From Roseovarius pelagicus (GTDB lineage: Bacteria > Pseudomonadota > Alphaproteobacteria > Rhodobacterales > Rhodobacteraceae), in contig NZ_CP106738.1 of assembly GCF_025639885.1 (NCBI RefSeq), positions 992,001 through 1,056,000 of the forward strand: a stretch of DNA of 64,000 bases, read 5' to 3'. Positions 1 through 7,800 of this stretch are shown piece after piece. Under the pieces are notes generated by a model. That model saw only the letters and a program-made list of their open reading frames with translations. It ran no database searches and had not been told where the DNA came from. Position numbers and translations under genes: made by a program. Position 1 is the stretch's first letter. The number at the start of each line of letters is the position of its first letter.

Positions 1-173
1 ATGGCGCCCATGCGGGTGATGAGGACACCGATGTAACGCTGACCGCCGACACCGAGACATTCGAATCGATCCTGTCTGGCGATCTAGATCCCACTGCCGC
101 GTTTATGACGGGCAAGCTGGCCGTCGATGGTGACATGGGACTGGCGATGAAGCTAGGCAGCGTTCTCAGCTGA
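1..173 (+). CDS. SCP2 sterol-binding domain protein, 3' end only
   Basis: The open frame enters from the left edge and stops at TGA 171-173. The roughly 57 visible residues read as the C-terminal part of an SCP2-type lipid-binding domain: an alternating strand ending TLTAD, then a helix with DPTAAFMTGKLAVDGDMG, and the typical end MKLGSVLS. The 'F(M)xGKLxxxGDxxLAxKL' pattern is characteristic of the SCP-2 family, small cytosolic proteins with a hydrophobic lipid pocket. Only 5 nt separate the stop from the next ATG, so it is probably co-transcribed with the hydrolase that follows. The ligand cannot be deduced. Confidence 0.8.
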   Translation, partial: GAHAGDEDTDVTLTADTETFESILSGDLDPTAAFMTGKLAVDGDMGLAMKLGSVLS

Positions 174-178
174 TCAGG

Positions 179-1156
179 ATGGAGCGCGCGCCCTATTTCG
201 ACGATGTGGCCGACGGTCCCCCGGACGGGGGGGCGTGGTGGGTATCGGCGTCAGACGGGGTGCGCCTGCGCATCGGCTATTGGCCCTGCGATGGTGCCAA
301 GGGCACGGTGTTGCTTTACCCCGGACGCACCGAATATATCGAGAAATACAGCCGCGCAGCTACCGACCTTGCCGCGCGCGGCTATGCAACTCTGGCAATC
401 GACTGGCGCGGTCAGGGTCTGTCTGATCGGCTGACGACAGATCAGATGGCCGGTCACGTGCACCTGTTTGCCGACTACCAGCGCGACGTGGCCGCCATGC
501 TTGAAGCCGCGCGCGCCCTTGATGTCCCCAACCCGCTGCACCTGCTTGCACATTCGATGGGTGGCTGCATCGGCTTGCGTGCGGTGATGGACGGGTTACC
601 GGTTGCCTCCTGCGCCTTTTCCGGTCCGATGTGGGGCATCCAGATCTCCGCCACCCTGCGTCCCGTCGCCTGGTCCCTGTCGTGGAGCGGTAGACGGCTG
701 GGCATGGGACATGTCTATGCCCCCGGCGGTGCCGCCGAGAGCTATGTGCTCAAGGAACCGTTTGCCTCGAACAAACTGACCAACGACGCGGAAATGTATC
801 AGCACATGGTCGATCAGACCCGCGCCCATCCCGAACTTGGCCTCGGCGGGCCCAGTCTGCGTTGGCTGCACGAAGCTCTTCGTGAATGTCTGATATTGTC
901 GCGCCGCCCTTCACCCGACCTGCCCTGCCTCACGGTCGCGGGCAGCGACGAGATGATCGTCGACATGCCCCGCATCAAACAGCGAATGCGCGCTTGGCCA
1001 AAGGGCACGCTCTATATTGTCGACGGTGGGCGACACGAGGTTCTGATGGATACGGCCACAGTCCGGGACGACCTGTTTGACCGTATCGGTGCGCTCTATG
1101 ACGCACAGGTAGCCTGCCGTAACCCGTCGCATGATCCCTCTGAAATATCCGCTTAA
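179..1156 (+). CDS. Alpha/beta hydrolase, lysophospholipase-like
   Basis: A 325-residue alpha/beta-hydrolase of the PldB/monoglyceride-lipase type (Hydrolase_4). The oxyanion-side strand LLYPGRTEYIEKY lies near residues 45-57, followed by DWRGQG at 75-80. The nucleophile elbow HSMGG has Ser126. The acid lies in the GSDEMIVD region and the catalytic His in GGRHEVLMD near the C-terminus. There is no signal peptide, so it is cytosolic. The ATG sits 5 nt after the SCP2 gene stop, suggesting a two-gene unit in lipid metabolism. Substrate not determined. Confidence 0.85.
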   Translation: MERAPYFDDVADGPPDGGAWWVSASDGVRLRIGYWPCDGAKGTVLLYPGRTEYIEKYSRAATDLAARGYATLAIDWRGQGLSDRLTTDQMAGHVHLFADYQRDVAAMLEAARALDVPNPLHLLAHSMGGCIGLRAVMDGLPVASCAFSGPMWGIQISATLRPVAWSLSWSGRRLGMGHVYAPGGAAESYVLKEPFASNKLTNDAEMYQHMVDQTRAHPELGLGGPSLRWLHEALRECLILSRRPSPDLPCLTVAGSDEMIVDMPRIKQRMRAWPKGTLYIVDGGRHEVLMDTATVRDDLFDRIGALYDAQVACRNPSHDPSEISA

Positions 1157-1230
1157 CCGCAGCTCATCTGCGGCCTTTGCCCCTGCGGTGCAAACCGATG
1201 CGCGCGACCCCACTGATTAGCACGAAACAC

Positions 1231-1279
1231 CACCGACGCGTCACCGACAGGATACCGACGTAATACCGACGTTCCAAAA
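1231..1279 (+). repeat. Four-unit 11-bp ACCGAC array plus CCAAAA box upstream of pepF
   Basis: ACCGAC occurs at 1232, 1243, 1254 and 1265, exactly 11 bp apart. The first two units are preceded by C and the last two by T (T-ACCGAC). Three nt after the last unit comes CCAAAA (1274-1279), and 63 nt later the pepF ATG. The same arrangement in the same orientation relative to the downstream gene occurs before murD (14892-14940). One-helical-turn spacing suggests binding of a protein on one face of the helix, or a promoter-associated element. I know of no described factor for it. Confidence 0.7.
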
Positions 1280-1342
1280 CACCGCCTTGAGCCTGCCGCC
1301 TCCCGCCCCTATGTCTGGTCCGTACCCAAAGGAGAGCCACCC

Positions 1343-3163
1343 ATGATCCAGTCCCCCGCCCCCGCCTATGACGCCAATGCCAGCTCTGGCGCGGACGACC
1401 TCGGCAAGCTGCCGGAATGGGACCTGAGCGATCTCTACACCGCCGAAGACGCGCCCGAGCTAAAGCGTGATCTGGACTGGCTCGAAGCGGCCTGCGCCGA
1501 TTTTGCCAGTGATTACCAGGGCAAACTGGCCGATCTTAACGCCGATGGCCTGCTCACCTGTATCAAGCGCAACGAGGCGATCAGCACCACCGCAGGGCGC
1601 ATCATGTCCTTTGCTGGCCTGCGCTACTACCAGTTGACCACAGATGGCGGCCGCACCAAATTCCTGTCCGACACACAGGAAAAGATCACCAACTACACCA
1701 CGCCGCTGGTATTTTTCACGCTGGAGCTGAACCGGCTGGAAGACACCCACCTAGAGACCCTTCTGGCCCAAAACGCCGAACTGGCCCGTTACCGCCCCGT
1801 ACTGGATCGCATCCGCGCGATGAAACCTTACCAACTCAGCGATGAATTGGAGAAATTCCTGCATGATCTGGGGGTTGTGGGCGACGCCTGGGAGCGACTC
1901 TTTGACGAAACCATCGCCGGGCTGACGTTTGATATCGACGGTGAAACGCTCGGGATCGAGGCGACGTTGAACTTTCTCACCGAGCAGGATCGCAGCAAAC
2001 GCGAGGCCGCCAGCCGTGAACTGGCCCGCGTCTTTGGTGAAAATATCCGCACCTTTGCCCGCGTTCACAACACTTCGGCCAAGGAAAAGGAAGTGCTGGA
2101 CCGCTGGCGCGGCATGCCCACCGCGCAGACGGGTCGGCATCTCAGCAACGATGTCGAACCCGAAGTGGTCGAGGCTTTGCGCAACGCCGTTGTCGCCGCC
2201 TACCCCAGGCTGAGCCACCGCTACTACGAACTAAAGCGCAAGTGGCTCGGCCTCGACGTGATGCAGGTCTGGGACCGCAACGCTCCGCTGCCCATGGAAG
2301 AGACGAAAACCGTCGGGTGGGACGCCGCCCGCGCCACAGTCATGGAGGCCTACACCGCCTTTGATCCGCGCATGGGCGATCTGGCAGAACCGTTTTTCGA
2401 CCGAGGCTGGATCGACGCAGGCGTAAAACCCGGCAAGGCACCCGGCGCGTTTGCCCATCCCACCGTGACGGATGTGCACCCTTACGTGATGCTCAACTAC
2501 CTTGGAAAACCCCGCGATGTCATGACCTTGGCGCATGAATTGGGCCACGGCGTTCATCAGGTTCTGGCCGCCGAACAGGGCGAGCTACTGAGCTCGACAC
2601 CGCTGACACTGGCCGAAACCGCCAGCGTGTTCGGCGAAATGCTGACATTCCGCAAGATGCTGGACGGCGCAGCCAACGACGCCGAACGCAAGATCCTGCT
2701 GGCAGGCAAGGTCGAGGACATGATCAACACTGTCGTCCGCCAGATCGCATTCTACGATTTCGAATGCAAACTGCACGCCGCACGCCGTCAGGGTGAACTG
2801 ACACCAGAAGACATCAATGCCCTCTGGATGTCGGTTCAGGCCGAAAGCCTCGGGCCCGCCTTCGAGTTCATGGAAGGGTACGAAACATTCTGGGCCTATA
2901 TACCGCACTTCGTTCATTCCCCCTTCTATGTTTACGCCTACGCCTTCGGCGATGGTTTGGTAAACGCACTCTACGCCGTCTACGAGGAGCACCCCGACGG
3001 CTTTCAGGACAAATATTTCGATATGCTCAAGGCAGGCGGCTCCAAACATCACAAGGCGCTTCTAGCCCCATTCGGCCTTGATGCCAGCGACCCCGCGTTC
3101 TGGGGCAAAGGTCTAAGCATGATCTCCGACATGATCGACGAGTTGGAAGCGATGGAGGACTGA
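1343..3163 (+). CDS. pepF: M3 family oligoendopeptidase F (PepF)
   Basis: A 606-residue zinc metallopeptidase of family M3B, full length for PepF. It hydrolyses short cytosolic peptides. The gluzincin motif HELGH is at residues 398-402 (two His ligands and the catalytic Glu399), with the third ligand probably Glu425 in TLAETASVFGEM. N-terminal helices (about 30-200) form the lid domain. The start is supported by AAAGGAGAG about 8 nt upstream. It is monocistronic in appearance, with the 11-bp ACCGAC array in its upstream region and a hairpin repeat after its stop. Confidence 0.93.
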   Translation: MIQSPAPAYDANASSGADDLGKLPEWDLSDLYTAEDAPELKRDLDWLEAACADFASDYQGKLADLNADGLLTCIKRNEAISTTAGRIMSFAGLRYYQLTTDGGRTKFLSDTQEKITNYTTPLVFFTLELNRLEDTHLETLLAQNAELARYRPVLDRIRAMKPYQLSDELEKFLHDLGVVGDAWERLFDETIAGLTFDIDGETLGIEATLNFLTEQDRSKREAASRELARVFGENIRTFARVHNTSAKEKEVLDRWRGMPTAQTGRHLSNDVEPEVVEALRNAVVAAYPRLSHRYYELKRKWLGLDVMQVWDRNAPLPMEETKTVGWDAARATVMEAYTAFDPRMGDLAEPFFDRGWIDAGVKPGKAPGAFAHPTVTDVHPYVMLNYLGKPRDVMTLAHELGHGVHQVLAAEQGELLSSTPLTLAETASVFGEMLTFRKMLDGAANDAERKILLAGKVEDMINTVVRQIAFYDFECKLHAARRQGELTPEDINALWMSVQAESLGPAFEFMEGYETFWAYIPHFVHSPFYVYAYAFGDGLVNALYAVYEEHPDGFQDKYFDMLKAGGSKHHKALLAPFGLDASDPAFWGKGLSMISDMIDELEAMED

Positions 3164-3222
3164 TGAGTGCAGCGGTCTGGCACGCCGCTGCTGACACACC
3201 CCCCATGACCTCCCCAGCCCAT

Positions 3223-3272
3223 ATCTTCTTCTTGCTGCAAGTATCCTGGGGGTTTGGGGGCAAAGCCCCCAA
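3223..3272 (+). repeat. Intergenic repeat with G/C hairpin after pepF (terminator-like)
   Basis: A 24-nt pyrimidine-rich core (3223-3246, TCTTCTTGCxGxAA-TATCC type) is followed by a perfect 8-bp hairpin, TTGGGGGC-AAA-GCCCCCAA (3254-3272). A 20/24 match to the core lies at 51284-51307, again just after the stop of a plus-strand gene and again followed by a strong GC hairpin. It is not followed by a U-tract, so it is a repeat-family member rather than a textbook terminator. From memory, similar post-gene elements recur in Roseobacter genomes. Confidence 0.55.
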
Positions 3273-3328
3273 GGTCTGAGTGGCCTCAACGCAAATCTGA
3301 AAAGCGCGCCGCAGGCGCACCGCAGCCG

Positions 3329-3598
3329 TTACTTTAACTGGCTGTCCTTCGAGCCGCGCCGATTGATGCCACCGCGCGCCTGTGCTGCGCTGTCGCGCTC
3401 TTGCATGCAGTCGATACACAGCTTGACCCCCGGCAGGGCAATCCGGCGCGCTTCGGGGATAGGCTCTTCGCACTCGGCACAGTGGGTTCGGCTTTCGCCT
3501 GTTGCCGTCCGTCGCGCCTTGAGACGGGCCAGTTCATCTGCGATCGACGCTTCTATCTGCTCATTTACCGCGCCATCGCGCGCCCATCCACCGGCCAT
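3329..3598 (-). CDS. DksA/TraR-type C4 zinc-finger protein
   Basis: A small 89-residue protein with an N-terminal helical stretch (residues 10-35) and a DksA/TraR C-terminal zinc finger. The ligands are CAEC and CIDC, spaced by EPIPEARRIALPGVKL. It is far shorter than DksA (about 150 aa) and lacks the long coiled coil, resembling the E. coli YbiI group. A near-perfect Shine-Dalgarno, AAGGAGG, lies 6 nt before the ATG. A role at the RNA polymerase secondary channel is possible but not shown by sequence. Confidence 0.85.
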   Translation of the reverse strand: MAGGWARDGAVNEQIEASIADELARLKARRTATGESRTHCAECEEPIPEARRIALPGVKLCIDCMQERDSAAQARGGINRRGSKDSQLK

Positions 3599-3682
3599 GC
3601 GGCACCTCCTTGCTCTTGATCAAAGCTAGGATCGCCAAGGCAGATTGCCAAGGGGGAATGGTCGTCTTTACCTTTCCGGCCC

Positions 3683-4768
3683 TTATGGGTTTCCAGTCTT
3701 CAGGATCGGCGCGTCCAGGATCAGGTAATCGTTAAACGGTGTGCCACCACTCTGCGCTTGTGCCAACATGCCCTGCAGGACAGACACTGCGGCAGGCGAT
3801 GCGACAGGCACCATATGGTTCAGACCCTCACCATCACTCAGCGCCGTAAAATCCACCACGGTCACGCCCAGATCCGCCACTTGCTCCGGTCCGTCGATCA
3901 CCCCCAGCCGTGGCTTGCGACCTGTGATAAAGCCCGCAAGCGACAGCGCGCGGTCCTGCCGCGAGACAAAAATCATAAAAGGATCGGGTAATTTGCCAAT
4001 GGTTTTGGCCTGATGACGGAAAACATCCGGATCAATGTCAGGTGACATCAGAACGACGCCGCTGATCCTGTCCAACAACCGCCGGTTCCCGCGCAGCGCC
4101 GCCTGTCGCAGCACTTCCATCGTCAATTGCGATCCCATCGAATGAGCTAGCAGGAACACCTTCTCGCCCGGTGCTGCCGTCAGACCGTTCAGCACTTCCT
4201 CCAGATCGTCGCGCGCATGCAATACACTGTCGCGATCATAGATATAGCCACGTGCATCCCCGGCAGATTGCCACGAGAACAGAACACCCGGCATGCCAGT
4301 CTTGAAATCACTCTGAATCTGCGCCAACCGGTACATCGCATCCGACAACGTATTGTTATAGCCATGCACGAAGACCAACGTTTCCTTGCCAGAACGACGG
4401 GCACGTATATGCGATCTCATTTCGCTCATACCGGAAAACACTTCGGTTTCCGTCACCGCAAAATCCACAGCGGTATCGGCCGGACCTTCAGGCCATTCGA
4501 TATGTCCCGGCGTATGGGTCGGCGGCACCGAGATGACATTGCGAAAGAATCGCACCCCTTCGGGGCGTTTCTCGCCGAAATAGGGGCCTGTGCGGTCCAG
4601 CTTGCGCTGCGTGGCCACATAAATCGGGTAGGGTGTGGCCTCTGGGCTGGGTGCCGCAAACTGCGCTGTTTCACGCGGCGCACAGGCGGCGAGCAACACA
4701 CACAACAGTGCGCCTATGATACGGCGATGAACCAAGGAAAATTGAACGCGATATTTAGCAGCAGACAT
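3683..4768 (-). CDS. DUF900-family alpha/beta hydrolase lipoprotein
   Basis: The protein belongs to the DUF900 esterase/lipase-like family: VFVHGYNNTLSDAMYRLAQI, then the nucleophile elbow AHSMGSQ, then a C-terminal His in GLNHMV. The ATG at 4768 gives 361 residues beginning with an n-region and h-region that end in the lipobox LAAC (Cys29), so it is a predicted lipoprotein. A GTG at 4834 would extend it by 22 residues and overlap the rpoH stop by 4 nt, but that extension contains the rpoH terminator hairpin and would bury the signal peptide, so I prefer 4768. Function beyond hydrolase fold unknown. Confidence 0.75.
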   Translation of the reverse strand: MSAAKYRVQFSLVHRRIIGALLCVLLAACAPRETAQFAAPSPEATPYPIYVATQRKLDRTGPYFGEKRPEGVRFFRNVISVPPTHTPGHIEWPEGPADTAVDFAVTETEVFSGMSEMRSHIRARRSGKETLVFVHGYNNTLSDAMYRLAQIQSDFKTGMPGVLFSWQSAGDARGYIYDRDSVLHARDDLEEVLNGLTAAPGEKVFLLAHSMGSQLTMEVLRQAALRGNRRLLDRISGVVLMSPDIDPDVFRHQAKTIGKLPDPFMIFVSRQDRALSLAGFITGRKPRLGVIDGPEQVADLGVTVVDFTALSDGEGLNHMVPVASPAAVSVLQGMLAQAQSGGTPFNDYLILDAPILKTGNP

Positions 4769-4802
4769 AAAAAAAGCCCCCATAGGCAATCCCATGGAGG
4801 CT
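4769..4802 (-). terminator. Rho-independent terminator of rpoH
   Basis: On the minus strand an AGCCTCCAT / ATGGGGGCT stem (9 bp with one G-U) closes a loop of about 10 nt and runs into TTTTTTT. It lies 29 nt after the rpoH stop. The T-run directly abuts the ATG of the downstream lipoprotein gene, and the GGGGG of the 3' arm is in Shine-Dalgarno position for it. Confidence 0.8.
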
Positions 4803-4830
4803 ATCGGTTTTCCGCGCTCACGCCAAGCTG

Positions 4831-5727
4831 TCACGCGCTGGCAAGCATGCCTTTTTCCTGAGCAAGCCCGCGCATCCGCTTTTGTAGCTTCTCGAACGCG
4901 CGCACCTCGATCTGGCGAATGCGCTCTCGGCTCACGTCATATTGGCCGCTCAGATCCTCTAGCGTAACAGTCTTGTCACTCAACCGGCGCTGGGTCAGCA
5001 CGTCCTTTTCCCGGTCGTTCAAAACATCCATCGCCTCTGCCAACAGTTCGCGACGCGCATGCAACTCGTCCCGCGCCTCATAGTCGCTGGCTTGGTCGGC
5101 ATCTTCGTCCTCCAGCCAGTCCTGCCATTGCATCGTGCCTTCGCCTTCGGAACCGACGGTGGCATTCAGCGACGCATCACCTCCCGACATACGCCGGTTC
5201 ATCGAGATCACTTCAGTCTCGGTTACGCCCAACTGTGTCGCGATCTTCTTGACGTTGTCGGGATGCATGTCACCATCTTCCAGCGCACCGATCTTGGACT
5301 TGGCCTTGCGCAGGTTAAAGAAAAGCTTCTTTTGCGCCGATGTTGTGCCCAACTTGACCAAGCTCCACGACCGCAGGATATATTCCTGAATGCTCGCCCT
5401 GATCCACCACATCGCATAGGTCGCCAACCGGAACCCCTTTTCGGGGTCAAACCGTTTCACGGCCTGCATCAGACCCACATTGGCCTCTGAGATCACTTCG
5501 GCTTGCGGCAGTCCGTAACCGCGATATCCCATCGCGATCTTGGCGGCGAGCCGCAAGTGTGACGTCACCATTCGGTGCGCCGCTTCGGTGTCTTCCTGCT
5601 CTACCCAGCGTTTGGCGAGCATGTATTCCTCTTCCGGCTCCAGGAGCGGAAACTTGCGGATTTCCTGCATATAGCGGTTCAGACCGCCTTCCGGCGTCGG
5701 TGCCGGCAGATTTGCATAATTGCCCAT
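4831..5727 (-). CDS. rpoH: RNA polymerase sigma factor RpoH (sigma-32)
   Basis: A 298-residue group 3 sigma factor that directs RNA polymerase to heat-shock and related stress promoters. Region 2 contains the core-binding and -10 recognition stretch around residues 75-115 (EANVGLMQAVKRFDPEKGFR, then LATYAMWWIR). The diagnostic RpoH box QKKLFFNLRKAK is at 132-143. Region 4 has a helix-turn-helix with VSRERIRQIEVRAFEKL near the C-terminus. The ATG has GGAGGG upstream. Rhodobacteraceae often carry two RpoH paralogues; which one this is cannot be decided from sequence alone. A bulged hairpin lies in its leader (5778-5811). Confidence 0.95.
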   Translation of the reverse strand: MGNYANLPAPTPEGGLNRYMQEIRKFPLLEPEEEYMLAKRWVEQEDTEAAHRMVTSHLRLAAKIAMGYRGYGLPQAEVISEANVGLMQAVKRFDPEKGFRLATYAMWWIRASIQEYILRSWSLVKLGTTSAQKKLFFNLRKAKSKIGALEDGDMHPDNVKKIATQLGVTETEVISMNRRMSGGDASLNATVGSEGEGTMQWQDWLEDEDADQASDYEARDELHARRELLAEAMDVLNDREKDVLTQRRLSDKTVTLEDLSGQYDVSRERIRQIEVRAFEKLQKRMRGLAQEKGMLASA

Positions 5728-5777
5728 GTAACTGACCCTCCAGATTCACCCATGTTTAGGGTGTTAACATGTATTTA

Positions 5778-5811
5778 GGCATCCGCTTTTTCATTTCAAG
5801 GCGGATACGCC
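5778..5811 (-). other. Hairpin in the rluD-rpoH gap (rpoH leader)
   Basis: On the minus strand GGCGTATCCGC and GCGGATGCC can pair (9 bp with a 2-nt bulge) around an A-rich loop. It sits about 50 nt before the rpoH ATG and about 85 nt after the rluD stop. No U-tract follows, so it is a poor terminator. A leader structure affecting rpoH mRNA is possible; GTTAACA also occurs on either side of it. Confidence 0.4.
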
Positions 5812-5897
5812 TCATTTGTTAACGCTAAATGAATCCTGTTGGTTCCGATTGCCAGCATTGTGTCGGCACCTCACACAAGCGTGCAGGATTGACATAA

Positions 5898-6923
5898 TTA
5901 CGACGCCAACGCCGCAATTAATCTGTCCATATCCTGTGGCAAGGGGGCATCAAACCGCATCATCTCGGCCGAAACCGGATGTTCGAACCCCAGATGCGCC
6001 GCATGCAAAGCCTGCCGATCAAAGTTACCTGCCGCCGCGAGCGCGACCTCTGGCAGTGCCTTTGCCGACAGCTTGCGCCGTCCGCCGTACGTCGGGTCGC
6101 CGATCAGCCCGTGACCAGCATAGGCCATATGGACCCGAATCTGATGGGTGCGCCCCGTCTCGAGCCAGCATTCGACCAGTGCCGCCACTTCGGGCGCGCC
6201 AAATCGCTGGACGATGCGCGCACGGGTAACCGCGTGCCGCCCACCAGTCTGACAGACCGCCTGCTTTTGTCTGTCGGTTTTGTGACGTGCAAGACGGGTC
6301 TCGATTCGCATGATGTTTCCCGGCTCGAAACTAATACCGCGCAACCCGCGCAAGCGCGGATCACTGGCATCGGGCACACCATTGCAAACCGCGAGATACT
6401 TCCGTTCCACATCATGCGCCTCGAACTGGGCCGCCAGACCGTGATGCGCACGGTCAGATTTTGCCACCACCAACAGGCCGCTGGTCTCCTTGTCGATGCG
6501 ATGCACAATACCGGGACGTTTCGCGCCGCCGACCCCCGACAGGTTGCCACCAAAATGGTGCAGCAGGGCATTTACCAGTGTCCCCGACGGTGTGCCGGGT
6601 GCCGGATGCACGACCATGCCCGCAGGCTTGTCCACCACGATCAGGTCATCATCCTCATGGACAATATCCAGTGCGATGTCTTCAGGCGCGATATGGCTGT
6701 CCTCAGCCACGGGCACTGTGATCTCGACTGTGTCGCCCTCCGCCACGCGCGCCTTGGCGTCAGTGACCACCGCATCGTTCACTACAATGCGTCCTTCGGC
6801 GATCAGCCGCGCCAGTCGCGTGCGCGACAGCGCCGCGGCCTCTGGCACATCGCGTGCCAGTGCCTTATCAAGGCGCGGCGGCGGGTTCGGCCCGATTTCA
6901 ACGTTCAGCGTGGTGGACCCCAT
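5898..6923 (-). CDS. rluD: RluA-family 23S rRNA pseudouridine synthase (RluD-like)
   Basis: A 341-residue enzyme with an N-terminal S4 RNA-binding domain (about residues 15-70: RLDKALARDVPEAAALSRTR) and a RluA-type catalytic domain. The signature HRIDKETSG is at 141-149, with catalytic Asp144. Length and order match RluD, which modifies helix 69 of 23S rRNA. GAGGAG lies 8 nt before the ATG at 6923, which supports that start over the GTG 9 nt upstream. The ATG overlaps the ATG of the divergent gene on one CATG. Which uridines are modified is inferred from the family. Confidence 0.9.
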   Translation of the reverse strand: MGSTTLNVEIGPNPPPRLDKALARDVPEAAALSRTRLARLIAEGRIVVNDAVVTDAKARVAEGDTVEITVPVAEDSHIAPEDIALDIVHEDDDLIVVDKPAGMVVHPAPGTPSGTLVNALLHHFGGNLSGVGGAKRPGIVHRIDKETSGLLVVAKSDRAHHGLAAQFEAHDVERKYLAVCNGVPDASDPRLRGLRGISFEPGNIMRIETRLARHKTDRQKQAVCQTGGRHAVTRARIVQRFGAPEVAALVECWLETGRTHQIRVHMAYAGHGLIGDPTYGGRRKLSAKALPEVALAAAGNFDRQALHAAHLGFEHPVSAEMMRFDAPLPQDMDRLIAALAS

Positions 6924-7224
6924 GGAAGACACTCCTCAACATCAGCCGATTGATCCGGGCATGGTTAAATACCTGCGCCTGCTGGTCACGATCCTGACGG
7001 CGACGATGGTGATCGGGTTCATAGTGATCGTCGTGCTCTTTGTCACCAAGTTCTCGGACGCGTTCGGACCGGATTTGCCAGATGTGATCACCCTGCCCGA
7101 CGGGTCAGAGCCGCTGGCCTTTACACAAGGCGCGAGTTGGTACGCAGTGGTGACCAAGGACGACCAAGTGCTGATCTATGATCGTGAGACGGGCGTGTTG
7201 CGCCAAACGTTGCAGATCGACTGA
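6922..7224 (+). CDS. DUF6476-like single-pass membrane protein
   Basis: A 100-residue protein with a short polar N-terminus, one strong transmembrane segment (about residues 18-41: LRLLVTILTATMVIGFIVIV and on) and an extracytoplasmic C-terminal domain with a strand-rich pattern (DGSEPLAFTQGASWYAVVTK). It resembles the DUF6476 proteins of Rhodobacteraceae. The start codon shares CATG with that of rluD on the other strand. No good Shine-Dalgarno precedes it, so ATG 6961 is an alternative. Function unknown. Confidence 0.65.
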   Translation: MEDTPQHQPIDPGMVKYLRLLVTILTATMVIGFIVIVVLFVTKFSDAFGPDLPDVITLPDGSEPLAFTQGASWYAVVTKDDQVLIYDRETGVLRQTLQID

Positions 7225-7273
7225 CTTCACAAACCGTCGCATTGCTGGCACCCTGCGGATTGGGGGACATGTC

Positions 7274-7648
7274 ATGCAACGCATCACTTGGGTCTGGATA
7301 CTCTTTGCACTTTGGGCGGGCCTATATGCCGCGTCGTTCATTGTCGCGCATCACACCGCGCCCACCGGTGACAGTTTCCTGCGGGGAATGAACCGGCTGA
7401 TGGTCTTCTTTCAGTTCCAGATCGCCGCCGGCATCGTTGCCATCGTGCTGTGGGGCATGGGCCGGGTTTTCAACAAAGGGACATGGCGACGCTGGCTTAG
7501 TCGTATACCTGTCCTGCTTGCTGTCGGGTTGGTGCTGTTGATTGTCGGCCTCATCGTCTACGCCAATTTAGGCAGACCCGCACCGGATGCCTCATATGTA
7601 CCGCCAAAACAGGCGACGGAACCGGCCAAGGCCGTGATCGCGGAATAA
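7274..7648 (+). CDS. Small membrane protein, three TM helices, unknown function
   Basis: 124 residues from the ATG at 7274, with GGGGGA about 7 nt upstream. Hydrophobic segments lie at about 6-26, 49-69 and 82-103, followed by a short Pro/Ala-rich tail. It follows the DUF6476-like gene by 49 nt on the same strand and may be co-transcribed. I do not recognise a family. Confidence 0.65.
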   Translation: MQRITWVWILFALWAGLYAASFIVAHHTAPTGDSFLRGMNRLMVFFQFQIAAGIVAIVLWGMGRVFNKGTWRRWLSRIPVLLAVGLVLLIVGLIVYANLGRPAPDASYVPPKQATEPAKAVIAE

Positions 7649-7682
7649 CCCACCTGAAAACCTGTGATCTGAAAATGGGGGA

Positions 7683-7759
7683 TGGTACCACCTCCTGGTC
7701 TCGAACCAGGGACCTCTTGATCCACAATCAAGCGCTCTAACCAACTGAGCTAAGGCGGC
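7683..7759 (-). tRNA. tRNA-His (anticodon GTG)
   Basis: A complete 77-nt cloverleaf with encoded CCA: 7-bp acceptor stem (two G-U pairs), D arm GCTC/GAGC, anticodon stem CTTGA/TCAAG with loop TTGTGGA (GTG reads His codons), and T arm CCTGG/CCAGG. The discriminator base is A73 and the genomic base at -1 is T, so the canonical G(-1):C73 identity pair of tRNA-His is absent. This agrees with the known loss of that feature in one alphaproteobacterial clade. Confidence 0.95.
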
Positions 7760-7800
7760 ACTGGCCGTCGATTTAGCGGCCATGCATCATAAATGCAAGC

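Noticed and set aside
1231..1279. 11-bp repeats considered as plasmid or phage replication iterons
   Set aside because: Only four units, no Rep gene, no AT-rich unwinding region, and a second copy with identical geometry in a promoter position.
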